Shown here piece by piece: positions 25,354 through 34,300 of a stretch of 64,000 nucleotides of DNA. The position numbers and the translations under genes are program-made. This DNA is from Fischerella thermalis PCC 7521. GTDB taxonomy: Bacteria; Cyanobacteriota; Cyanobacteriia; Cyanobacteriales; Nostocaceae. Location of the stretch: assembly GCF_000317225.1 (NCBI RefSeq), contig NZ_AJLL01000061.1, positions 62,001-126,000 on the forward strand, written 5' to 3'. The first letter of the stretch is position 1; each line of letters opens with the position of its first letter. The notes below the pieces were generated by a model. It saw only the letters and a program-made list of their open reading frames with translations. It was not told the origin of the DNA and did no database searches.

Positions 25354-27627
25354 CTATCGAACGACTCTACCCATATAATTTCCCCACAGTTGGGCAGCTT
25401 GAGCGCTACTACCAGATGTAGGGGAGTTGTTGTCGTTGCCAAGCCAGATACCAGTCACTAGTTGGCGACTAGGAATATAACCAATAAACCATAAGTCAAC
25501 GTTGTCGTTGGTTGTACCTGTTTTACCAGATACTGGGAAATCGCCGATCGCAGCACGCCCACCAGTACCATTTGTGACTACTCCTCGGAGTAAGCGAGTC
25601 ATAGTATCAGCTATATCCTTTCGCAGTACGCGTTTGTTGGCCTCGGCATCCTTGTCGAAAGAGTAAATTACACGGCAAGTCTTTAAATCTTTGCGATCGC
25701 GGCAATCACTACTATCTAAGATGCGGCTGATAGCGTGGGGACGGTTCCACACACCGTGATTACTAATAGCGCCAAAAGCACCAGTCATTTCCAAAACATT
25801 GACTTCGCTTTGTCCTAGCACTAATCCTGGTACTGGATCTAAACTTGATTTAACTCCTAAACGCTTTGCCATCTCTACCACTTTATTTAGCCCTACTTGC
25901 CTGGCAAGTCGTAGGGCAATGGGGTTTTCAGACTGGGCAAGTCCAGTGGCAAGACTTAAACTCACATCAGAACCTGCCCGACAAGGTTTATAGGTAAAAC
26001 CCTGCCAAGTTAGAGGAGCGCAGGAATAAGTCGCAGCGGGTGAAATTCCCTGTTCCAAAGCGGCAGTGTAAGCAAATACTTTAAAGGTGGAGCCTGGTTG
26101 TCTTTTGGCTTGATATGCTCGATTGAACTGACTCGTTCTATAGTCTGTACCACCCACCATTGCCCGAATAGCGCCAGTACTGGAATCTAGGGTAACTATT
26201 GCTCCTTGGGAGAAACCAAAAACTCCGCCAGCGCTGTTGACATAGTTACGCAATGAGGCTTCTGCCTGTTGTTGCATACCAATATCAAGCTGAGTTTCAA
26301 TGATAAAGTTACCTTCACCCGCTAAATCTTTTCCCAAGATCGATTCCAGTTCTTGGAAAATATAACTGTAGAAATAGGGAGCGATCGTTTTTGCCTGCTG
26401 TTCACAAACTTTGGGGCTGACATCCACAGGCGATCGCCTGGCTCGATTATAGTCATCCTGCTTGATTTTGCCAGCCTCTAACATTCGCCGTAGTACGCGG
26501 TTGCGATACTCTATAATTCGTGTTCTGCTCTGGTTATCGCCGCAGAAATTAAAACTGTTGGGCCCGGGTAAAATACCCACCAAAGTGGCAGATTCAGCCA
26601 AAGTTAACTCTTTGGCTGACTTGTCAAAGTAATACCGTGCTGCATCTTCAAATCCAGAAGTATCTGCCCCTAAAAATACTCGGTTTAAATAAGTCAATAA
26701 AATTGTGTCTTTGCTGTAAAAAGTTTCTAATTTCAAAGAGACAATCGCCTCTCGTACTTTGCGCCCCAGGGAATCTTGCCTACCGACATAATCACGGAAC
26801 AAACTGCGGGCGACTTGCTGGGTAATTGTACTAGCACCTTGTTGGACATCACCACTACGAGTATTGATTAGGACAGCTCGGAGAATGCCATAGGGATCTA
26901 CTCCAAAGTGCCAGTAGTAACGGCTATCTTCAGAGGCGATTACCGCCGCAGGCAAATACGGACCGAAATCTTGCAGGCGTTTCATGTCTACATGAGCAGT
27001 ATTCCTTGGCTCACGTAATGGTGTTTCGCCATCACCAGCATATACAACTACAGGAGCGCTTGTCGGGTTAGGTAGGGGTCTAACGGAAAATTTTAGCCAT
27101 TCTGCACCAATCACTAGCAGCATCAGGGCGCTCACACTACTGATACCGTAAGCAGTCCAAGTTGCTGCTTTGATGTACCAAGGGGGTGGATCAACGTATT
27201 GTAGCCTGACGGAGGCAGCTAATTCTGGTGGTCCCAAGGTGAGAACATCACCATGACGTAATTCTAGGGATGTGAGCCGACGCTTACCGCGATAAATGCC
27301 ATTGGTGGAATTTTCATCTTTGATCACAAAAACAGGTTGCCGTTGAGTAGAATCCCGCGACAGTGACAGGTGAATTTGGCTGACAACTGGGTTGCGGACA
27401 ACAATATCACAGGATTTGGAACTGCGACCCAAGATATAGCGATCGCCCAACAGCGGATATACTTCTGCCTTATCCGCCCCCGCATCCTGTACCCAAAGTT
27501 CTGGTACTCTGGCATTGGGCTTAAGTGCTAGTTTAGAAAAATCAACCCGAGCTTGAATTGTCTGTACTGCTTGCGTTATCTGACCAAGCAATGTTTGTGG
27601 CTTTTGAGGGGGCTGGGGGGAACTCAT
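25354..27627 (-). CDS. FHA-domain class A penicillin-binding protein (PBP1A type)
   Basis: A 757-residue bifunctional peptidoglycan synthase. An N-terminal FHA domain (about 50-140; GRSSKSCDIVV, ENSTNGIYRG, HGDVLTLG) lies on the cytoplasmic side, followed by one membrane helix (about 155-178). The GT51 transglycosylase domain has catalytic Glu in IASEDSRYYWHFG and QGASTITQQVARSL. The transpeptidase has STFK, SEN and KTGTT as its SxxK, SxN and KTG motifs. It polymerises and crosslinks glycan strands in the periplasm. The FHA domain implies control by Ser/Thr phosphorylation, either by binding a phosphoprotein or through its kinase. It stands alone between the convergent DUF4335 gene and a divergent promoter region. 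Confidence 0.93.
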   Translation of the reverse strand: MSSPQPPQKPQTLLGQITQAVQTIQARVDFSKLALKPNARVPELWVQDAGADKAEVYPLLGDRYILGRSSKSCDIVVRNPVVSQIHLSLSRDSTQRQPVFVIKDENSTNGIYRGKRRLTSLELRHGDVLTLGPPELAASVRLQYVDPPPWYIKAATWTAYGISSVSALMLLVIGAEWLKFSVRPLPNPTSAPVVVYAGDGETPLREPRNTAHVDMKRLQDFGPYLPAAVIASEDSRYYWHFGVDPYGILRAVLINTRSGDVQQGASTITQQVARSLFRDYVGRQDSLGRKVREAIVSLKLETFYSKDTILLTYLNRVFLGADTSGFEDAARYYFDKSAKELTLAESATLVGILPGPNSFNFCGDNQSRTRIIEYRNRVLRRMLEAGKIKQDDYNRARRSPVDVSPKVCEQQAKTIAPYFYSYIFQELESILGKDLAGEGNFIIETQLDIGMQQQAEASLRNYVNSAGGVFGFSQGAIVTLDSSTGAIRAMVGGTDYRTSQFNRAYQAKRQPGSTFKVFAYTAALEQGISPAATYSCAPLTWQGFTYKPCRAGSDVSLSLATGLAQSENPIALRLARQVGLNKVVEMAKRLGVKSSLDPVPGLVLGQSEVNVLEMTGAFGAISNHGVWNRPHAISRILDSSDCRDRKDLKTCRVIYSFDKDAEANKRVLRKDIADTMTRLLRGVVTNGTGGRAAIGDFPVSGKTGTTNDNVDLWFIGYIPSRQLVTGIWLGNDNNSPTSGSSAQAAQLWGNYMGRVVR

Positions 27628-28068
27628 CGGCTATAGAAACCACGGATATTACTGAAAAATCGGCGAATTGCCATCTCGATGTTAGTATTCCACCATTGTA
27701 CTCATAACGCTATGAAGACGTTGGCAGCACAGAGTTGTTCCCGATTTTTCTTGACATCAAGATAATATATACCAATATGACTTTGAACGTTAATTTTTTT
27801 ACATCTTGATTGAGTATCCAAATTTGCTCTTTTTTCTGTTAGTTTTATCTTTAAAATAAACGAATTGCTTGCATGACGGCAGCTAAAGCTTAAACTTATG
27901 AATATTTATTTCTACTAAAAGTTTATTATAGAATGATTTAATTGTTACAATCTCAATAACCGAAACATGTAAACGACAAAAATACATCTACTTTTAGGCA
28001 GATTTTATAAAGCCTATTGTTTGATTTAATGGGCCGAGTATTCTTTGAAGGTGTTGAGGTTAAGTAAT
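27628..28068. other. Divergent promoter region, AT-rich
   Basis: About 440 bases between the PBP gene and the repeat-protein gene. It is AT-rich, without ORFs, RNA genes or strong dyads. GAGG at 28056-28059 is the ribosome-binding site of the plus-strand gene. Confidence 0.5.
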
Positions 28069-28650
28069 ATGAAGGGGAAATTTCTTACCCTAACAGGTAC
28101 AGCCCTGACTCTGGCATTAACCAGCAATATTGCTGCTGCCCAAATCACCAAATTTCCTGAACTAAGTCAACAACAAACAGAAACAACTGCTAAAACTCCA
28201 GAAATCAAGCTTTCACCAGAAGGCATGAAAATTCTGTGTCAGTATTTTCCATTGAATTCCCGGTGTCAGGGAACATCTAGCAATACTACAACACCAGACA
28301 GTACAACTACTCCGGCTCCTGACAGTACAACTCCAGAGGACACAACTCCGGCTCCTGACAGTACAACTCCAGAGGACACAACTCCGTCTCCGGATAGCAC
28401 AACTACTCCGGCTCCTGACAGTACAACTCCGTCTCCAGACTCAACCAGTCCAACTCAGATCACTCCTGCACCAGACAGCACAGTTCCGGCTCCGGATAGT
28501 ACAACTCCGTCTCCAGACTCAACCAGTCCAACTCAGATCACTCCTGCGCCAGACAGCACAGTTCCGGCTCCGGATAGTACAACTCCGTCTCCAGACTCAA
28601 TGAACCCAACTCAAATGACTCCTGGTAGTGGTACTGGCACTGGTAACTAA
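28069..28650 (+). CDS. Secreted Pro/Ser/Thr-rich tandem-repeat protein
   Basis: A 193-residue protein from the ATG at 28069 with GAGG nine bases upstream. A Sec signal peptide (MKGKFLTLTGTALTLAL, cleavage near AAAQ at ~23-25) is followed by ~55 ordinary residues with two cysteines (LCQYFPLNSRCQG). The rest is PDSTTP-type low complexity with a 26-residue unit (TPSPDSTSPTQITPAPDST plus VPAPDST) present twice in full and once in part. The DNA of the unit is also nearly identical (78 bp), so copy number can change by slippage. It looks like an extended periplasmic or cell-surface spacer and is likely glycosylated or wall-associated; no enzymatic domain. Confidence 0.75.
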   Translation: MKGKFLTLTGTALTLALTSNIAAAQITKFPELSQQQTETTAKTPEIKLSPEGMKILCQYFPLNSRCQGTSSNTTTPDSTTTPAPDSTTPEDTTPAPDSTTPEDTTPSPDSTTTPAPDSTTPSPDSTSPTQITPAPDSTVPAPDSTTPSPDSTSPTQITPAPDSTVPAPDSTTPSPDSMNPTQMTPGSGTGTGN

Positions 28651-28748
28651 CTAATTACAAAAATCAGGCTTCCCATTGTTTATGAGATGACTCTGATACA
28701 AATTTATTAGTCTTTGACGTGTTTAACAATTTGCGGCTTTTTTAGAAG

Positions 28749-28777
28749 ACAAGAGGCTATCTTGAATGGCCTCTTGT
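28749..28777 (+). terminator. Rho-independent terminator of the repeat-protein gene
   Basis: ACAAGAGGC (28749-28757) pairs with GCCTCTTGT (28769-28777), followed by GTCTTTAT. It is ~100 bases past the stop codon. Confidence 0.7.
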
Positions 28778-28871
28778 GTCTTTATAGGAATTGGGGATCA
28801 GGTATTGTGAGGAGTGTGGGGAGTGTTGGAGAAATCTTTATCCGCGTCTTTCTTGTCCTCCTTGTTCCCCT

Positions 28872-29345
28872 TTAATACCTACGACCAGAGCTTGGTGTTT
28901 TTTGAAAAGTGGCAATCAGCAGACAGACAATGCCAATATTAATAAACACATCTGCCAAATTAAATACTGGGAAGTTAATCAGTCGAAAGTCCAGAAAATC
29001 AACAACATAGCCTAAAGCAAAGCGGTCTATACCATTACCCATAGCACCGCCTAAGATTAAACCATAGCCTAACTGCTCCCAACGGTTTAAGAGCGGGCCA
29101 AACCATGCCAAAGCTATGAGTGCTAAACTCACTCCCAAAGATAGCCAGCGTAACCACTCTACTTTTCCTGATAGCAAACTAAAAGCTGCACCAGTATTAG
29201 TTACATAAGTTAGGTGAAATATACCAGGTAACAATGGTAATGTTTGTTGCAAGCTAAAGGTTTGTACCACCCAAAATTTGGTGATTTGGTCTAAAAAAAA
29301 AGCAACAAAGGCAATAATCCAGAAGAATTTATTTTTTAAACGCAT
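28872..29345 (-). CDS. lspA: Lipoprotein signal peptidase (signal peptidase II)
   Basis: A 157-residue four-helix inner-membrane aspartic protease that removes signal peptides of prolipoproteins. The five family motifs are visible: DQITKFWV, VTNTGAAFSLL, the GGAMGNGIDR block and VVDFLDF with the second catalytic Asp, and FNLADVFI. I place the start at 29345 (MRLKNKFFW); the frame continues to 29366 but those seven residues (MTNNYFA) come from the STRR tract and are not family-like. bioY lies upstream on the same strand, 88 bases away, separated by repeats. Confidence 0.93.
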   Translation of the reverse strand: MRLKNKFFWIIAFVAFFLDQITKFWVVQTFSLQQTLPLLPGIFHLTYVTNTGAAFSLLSGKVEWLRWLSLGVSLALIALAWFGPLLNRWEQLGYGLILGGAMGNGIDRFALGYVVDFLDFRLINFPVFNLADVFINIGIVCLLIATFQKTPSSGRRY

Positions 29346-29428
29346 GGCAAAGTAGTTATTAGTCATTAGTCATTGGTCATTAGTCATTAGGTCATTGGTC
29401 ACATGACAATAACAAATGACAAATGACA
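29346..29428. repeat. STRR tract (TCATTAG / AAATGAC heptamers) between lspA and bioY
   Basis: Heptamers in one orientation (29360-29400) are followed by the opposite one (29401-29428), giving a potential hairpin. The tract replaces the usual ribosome-binding region of lspA and supplies an alternative in-frame ATG. Confidence 0.8.
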
Positions 29429-29433
29429 AAAGA

Positions 29434-30021
29434 CTAATAAAACATCAAGTGCCGTAGCACATACGCTATGACAGTGACAGCACAGATGACAGCTAGTTGA
29501 CCTGGTAGTGCAAACCAAGAGTATTTGAGGATTGCTTGCATCAGGGTCAGAGTTTCTGTACTATGCAACTGCAAAACATAGCTGAGAATCAAATAACTAA
29601 TACCGCAGACGTGAACAGTTAACAAGCCACATACACAACTAAAAGCTAGTGCTTCCAGTCTAGGTCTAGCCTTAAAGGCAAAAAAGCCACAAATCCAGGC
29701 TCCTGGAATAAAACCTAGTAAATAGCCAAACTGCGATAGCTTAACATAGCCAGGGCCACCACCAGCAGCAAATACGGGTAACAAAGTTAACCCCATAACT
29801 AAATAAGCTATCTGGGAAATGGCACCAGCATTTTTGCCTCCTAAACATCCTACAAGTAATACCCCACCAATTTGAAAAGTCACACCCAGGGAAAAGGTGT
29901 GAATTCCATGCTTACTCCAACTCCACGGTAAGGTGGTAATATTTGCTTCTAAGAAGGTTCCACCCATAGTTAGCAGTAAGCCAATCATAGACCATAAAAG
30001 TTGATTTGACGCGGCTAGCAT
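29434..30021 (-). CDS. bioY: Biotin transporter BioY (ECF substrate-binding subunit)
   Basis: A 195-residue integral membrane protein with six predicted helices. The conserved BioY features are the helix with GGKNAGAISQIAYLVMGL and the FAAGGGPGYV stretch followed by GYLLGFIPGAWICG. It captures biotin with high affinity and can work alone or with a shared EcfAT module, which is not encoded here. Start ATG at 30021. No biotin-regulatory site is recognisable. The gene precedes lspA on the same strand. Confidence 0.88.
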   Translation of the reverse strand: MLAASNQLLWSMIGLLLTMGGTFLEANITTLPWSWSKHGIHTFSLGVTFQIGGVLLVGCLGGKNAGAISQIAYLVMGLTLLPVFAAGGGPGYVKLSQFGYLLGFIPGAWICGFFAFKARPRLEALAFSCVCGLLTVHVCGISYLILSYVLQLHSTETLTLMQAILKYSWFALPGQLAVICAVTVIAYVLRHLMFY

Positions 30022-30476
30022 TTACAATACACTCGTACAAATGATTCTGATGTAAAAGCGAAAATAACTAATATAATGTTTGCTTGAATACTTATACTGT
30101 CGCGTGGGCTGGTAATTGGTAATTGGTAATGCTATATTTTATCCTTTTCTTGAGAAAGATCATTATAATTTAATTTGTCTGATTTTTCTTTGTGTAAGCA
30201 GCAAAGTTTTTGCAGAAGTTTGCTCTTAAAAAACACAGGGATATAGGGGTATAAGATGTAGGAGAAAAATTGTGTTTCTTTCATCTGTCATTTGTCCGTA
30301 GCGAAAGTCCTATGAAATGGATTCAAAAACTTACCTAGTCAGATCATTGCAAACTTGAACTTCTGCCAGTGAAATAATTTTCTTGGCAAAACCAAAAGTT
30401 GGTGTCGGATATCAATAAAGAAAGTGTTGATGTGGTAAATTAGTAGTATTAATTATAAGTAGCTTGACCACAATAT
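30022..30476. other. Intergenic region with one repeat copy
   Basis: The left part is the bioY promoter region. A reverse-oriented repeat (30086-30131) lies inside. The remainder is AT-rich and I see no gene before the pst remnant. Confidence 0.5.
30086..30131 (-). repeat. Partial copy of a dispersed repeat (end GACAGTATAAGTATTC)
   Basis: In reverse complement it reads as the right end of the elements at 31151-31263 and 51596-51768 (CCAGCCCACGCGACAGTATA preceded by ATTACCA heptamers). Only the right end is present. Confidence 0.65.
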
Positions 30477-30812
30477 TTGTTTTTTGTTGAGATTTTAATT
30501 CTGCTGCGATCGCATTTTTATCAACTTTTTCGATTAGATAAAGGCTTTATTTGGCTAAAACGGATATTTGCTCTAGCGATCGCTGCTATTTTATTGTGGA
30601 TAGACATAGAGCTTGGTATTGAGTCTGTACCTGCCATCCAGGAATTTGGTTTATTCCGCTTTTTAAGTGAAAGTAATTGGAACCCTGTCACTAATGTATA
30701 CAGTGTGCTACCACAAGTTTATGGTACACTGGTTAGTGATTTTATTGACTTACTAGTTGCAAAAAAATACACACTATTTCCGCTAATTTCCACATCTATA
30801 ATCAAAAGTTAA
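30477..30812 (+). pseudogene. pstC: Fragment of phosphate ABC permease PstC (N-terminal part)
   Basis: The translation contains LDKGFIWLKRIFALAIAA, a first membrane helix, and then FGLFRFLSESNWNPVTNVYSV followed by LPQVYGTLVSDFIDLLVA. The WNPV block and the LPxxYGTLV block are diagnostic for the N-terminal third of PstC. Similarity stops near 30762 and the frame ends at 30812, whereas a full PstC would have ~300 residues. No proper start or ribosome-binding site is seen. Immediately after it lies the C-terminal end of PstB in another register, so pstA and most of pstC and pstB were removed by deletion. Confidence 0.75.
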
Positions 30813-30936
30813 GTCAGCAATCTCAGAAAAAGGTGGTCGTACTGGCTACTTGGTAGAATATGACCGTACGGAGGCAATTTTCCAAAATCCCCAACAAGAA
30901 GCTACCAAAGAATACGTAAGTGGTAAGTTTGGTTAA
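30811..30936 (+). pseudogene. pstB: Fragment of phosphate ABC ATPase PstB (C-terminal end)
   Basis: The frame ending with TAA at 30934-30936 encodes [18 protein letters not shown] followed by [27 protein letters not shown] and the terminal YVSGKFG are the invariant end of PstB. None of the Walker motifs remains. It is separated from the PstC fragment by at most ~50 bases, which marks the deletion junction. Confidence 0.8.
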
Positions 30937-31028
30937 GACTGTACCCTAAGCAGGACAGCAATTAGGATGCATAAAATTAAGTTATAAAGCTGGTTCTCTT
31001 GGGAAAATAGGGAGTTGGTTTTTTCAAT

Positions 31029-31149
31029 AGATATCTTGCAAGAATCAAGAGAATTCTTAATTACGAACACAGATGCACACAGATACACACAGATGATATA
31101 GATTTTATCCGTGTTAGTTTTTTTGAAAATAGACTTTTGCAAGAGGTCT
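31029..31149. repeat. MITE-like element, imperfect 18-bp terminal inverted repeats
   Basis: Left end AGATATCTTGCAAGAATC and right end GACTTTTGCAAGAGGTCT match in 14 of 18 positions as inverted repeats. The interior has an ACACAGATG tandem stretch that also occurs inverted at 36918-36950. No coding capacity. Confidence 0.6.
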
Positions 31150-31150
31150 A

Positions 31151-31263
31151 ATATCAAGTTCGGCTAATTGCTTACGATATTATGCTTTGCTGTTGGTCAT
31201 TGGTTTTTCCCATTACCGATTACCTATTACCTATTACCAGCCCGCGCGACAGTATAAGTATTT
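31151..31263 (+). repeat. Dispersed repeat, ATATCAAGTTCGG...GACAGTATAAG family
   Basis: About 113 bp. Nearly the same sequence recurs at 51596-51768, which has an extra ~62-bp internal block, and its right end recurs inverted at 30086-30131. It directly abuts the MITE-like element on its left. Confidence 0.75.
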
Positions 31264-31285
31264 AAGCGGACATAAATCATCAGAA

Positions 31286-31307
31286 AGCCTCTCATAAATG
31301 AGAGGCT
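31286..31307 (-). terminator. Terminator hairpin of the 1042-residue protein gene
   Basis: AGCCTCTCAT and ATGAGAGGCT are perfect 10-bp inverted repeats with a 2-base centre, 29 bases past the stop codon; on the minus strand it is followed by TTCTG. Confidence 0.65.
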
Positions 31308-31336
31308 ACAGTAGGTTTAGCGGAGACAAATTTTAA

Positions 31337-34300
31337 CTATAGAGCGATCGCTGCTACTGCTCCAGCAATTGCAGAGAATATAGCCGATACTAGGGCTGTA
31401 GCAAATAACCACCAAGCTGCTGATGCGGCTGCTTTGCGGGTTTCTTCAGCTTGCTTTTGGGCTTGGTGCTTCACCTCTTCTAGGCGTCGCTGTGCTTCTT
31501 GTTGCAGGCGTTCTGCTCTTTGCAGGACGGTTTGACGCGCTCGTTCTACTTGGTCTATGATCCGATTAGCATCTTCTTCGGAGATGTCTTCACGGGAACT
31601 CATGACTGCTACCAAGGTGTCGCGGTTGAAAGAAGACAGGCGATCGCGTAAGGCTTCAAAGCCGGCTTGGGGATCATCAAACAATGTGCGAATATCCCGC
31701 TTAATACCATCATAGTTAAGTTCGGGACGCTCTAAGGAGTTAAGGTAGTTACGGATACGCTCAAAAATTGAGTCGATAGCGTCTTGAATACGGCGTTGGA
31801 TTGCCCGTACTTGCTCTACAAAGGAATCCCGTACAGAGATGATTGTATCTGCAATCCGCGCTGCTTCATCATCCCTGAGGTCTTCGCGCAGTTTCAGCAA
31901 GGTGATAATTGTGGAGCGGTCAAATTGAGCTAAGCGATCGCTCAAACTTTCCATACCCACACGTGGATCATGCAATAGCAGATACAAGTCGCGTTTAATA
32001 CCTTCTGGGTTGAGTTCATCTTTGCCGCTGCGTCGTAAATACTCTTCCAAATAAGTTTGGAATGTCTCTACTCTTTGTTGTGCCCGAGTAGCCAAACGAC
32101 GAGGATAACGGACGATATTCCGAATTGTATCTTGAACAGAATCAATAACTTGATTGACTTGTTCTTCAGATAAATCTTGACGCTGACTCAGTAATTTTAC
32201 TAAGGTATCCCTATCTACTTGAGACAAGCGGCGACGGAGAGCGATCGCTCCTTCTTTGGGGTTTTGCAACAGTCGATTCAAATCCCGTTGAATGCCTTCG
32301 GGGTTGAGTTCTTCTTTACCAGTGTTTCGCAGATAATCAGCGATGGTAGTTGTGACTGAGTCGTACTGTTGTTTGGCTTTATCAACTACGGCTTGGGGTG
32401 CATGGCGAACGCTATGCCAAGATTCTTCAACTGTGCTGAGAATTTGGTTAACTTGGTCTTCACTCAAGTCTTGGCGCTGACTCAGCAATTTGACTAAAGT
32501 ATCGCGATCAAAACGAGACAGACGCGCCCGAAGCGCCGCAATTCCAGCCTGCGGGTCTTGCAACAGTCTTTGTAACTCGGCTCTAATAGCGTTGGGATTG
32601 AGTTCTTCTTTACCAGTGTTACGCAGATATGACTCTAAATTTAACCAGAGGGTTTCGGCTTGGTATTTGGCTTGATCTGCTAGTCCTTTGGATTCAACTA
32701 AAACGCGATCGCGTTGTTTCTCCAGTTCGTTGAGAATTGTGTCTGCTTCCTCTGGATTAATATCGTTGCGTTCTAGCAGTATCTCCCGCAGTTCTTGACG
32801 GTCTAACAATGCTAAGCGGCGTGACAGGGTTTCATAATCTGCGTCGGAGTCTTGCAACAGTGGTTTAAAGTTCTGTTCAATTCCCTCTGGAGTTAATTCT
32901 GATTTAGGAGTAACGAGTAAATAACTTTCAACTCGGCGTTGCAAATCCTGTACTATTTCTCTTTCTTCCTCAGCAGTGACTGTCACCAAGACATTTTGAC
33001 GCACAGCTTCTAATTGGTCAGCAATGCGCTGAATTTCTGCTTGGGTCAAAAGACCACGCTGTTGCAGGATATTAGCAAAATCACTGCGAGACAGTTGCTC
33101 TAATTCCCGGCGCACTGTTCCAGGATCAGCAGCAGGATCGTAGATCACATCCCGGAAATCCTGGGCGATTCTCTCCTGACTCAACTGCCAAACATAAGTG
33201 TTGAGTAGGTAGTTTTCTACATCCGCACGAATTGGACTGTAAGGTTGTTTTGGTGTTGGTAGTCCTAATTGATCTGCTTTTTCAGTGACTTTATCTTTGG
33301 CTGTGGTTAAAGCGCCTAAGATTTTTTCAACATCTAAATCTGATAGATCAGTCCGTCCTAACACAATCCCAGTTAAAGCAGTTATTCCCTGTTGTAATGT
33401 CTGCTGAATCGGGCCAGGAGTTGTTTGTTGGGCTGCTCTTTGGTCAGCATCTTTAGCAGAACGCATTTCTGCAATTAGCTGATCTAGTTTGCGGTTGAGT
33501 TCATCTGTGTTTGCTTGTCCTGGTTGGAGTGATTTCAGATAATTAACCAACTCAGCCATTTGGTCTTGGGGCTGAGTTTGACCTACTACCTGTTGCCAAA
33601 CACTATATAAGGTATCAGCGATCCGGTTAGCATCGCGCTTCGAGAGATCGGTGCGACTGCTGACTAAATCAATAAACTTCTGGCGATCTATACTACGAAT
33701 ATCGCCACTTTTAGCTATATCTCTGATTTGCGGATCGCTCAACAATCTTTCAAAATCACCGCGAATCTTGTTTAAGTCTAGCTCCGGAGGACGTACCATT
33801 TCTAGGTAATCTTCCACCTTTTCACGGACGCTGGTAGGGTCGATCGCACTACCTAATTCCCGCCGGACGGCTGCGGCTGCGGCTTCGGCGGTGGCTACTA
33901 CCTGTTGGTTAACAGCCTTTGCACCCAAGGCGGCGGTGGCTGTTCCCATAATTGCCTGAAAACCAGAAGTGGCACTGTTAACCACATTCCCGACTAAAGA
34001 ACCTACTGTGGTGGAACTCACCCACACTAACAATAGGAAGTATGCGCCCCAAATTACCAAACCGAGAATTGCTCCCAATCCGGGACTAAAAATCACCAGA
34101 CTCATTTTCACAGCCAAAAAGCAAGCGATCGCCAATGCGATTGTGACTGTGATTAAAGTCCAAATTCCCACTGCTGTACCAATCTTGCGGATCGTTCCCC
34201 CTAAACTGCTGACTTCCCCGTGATCTGAATTTGCATCAGATGGACGCCCCAAATAGGAAATACCTGCGGCAACCGAAAGGTTAGTTAATACTAACTGAAA

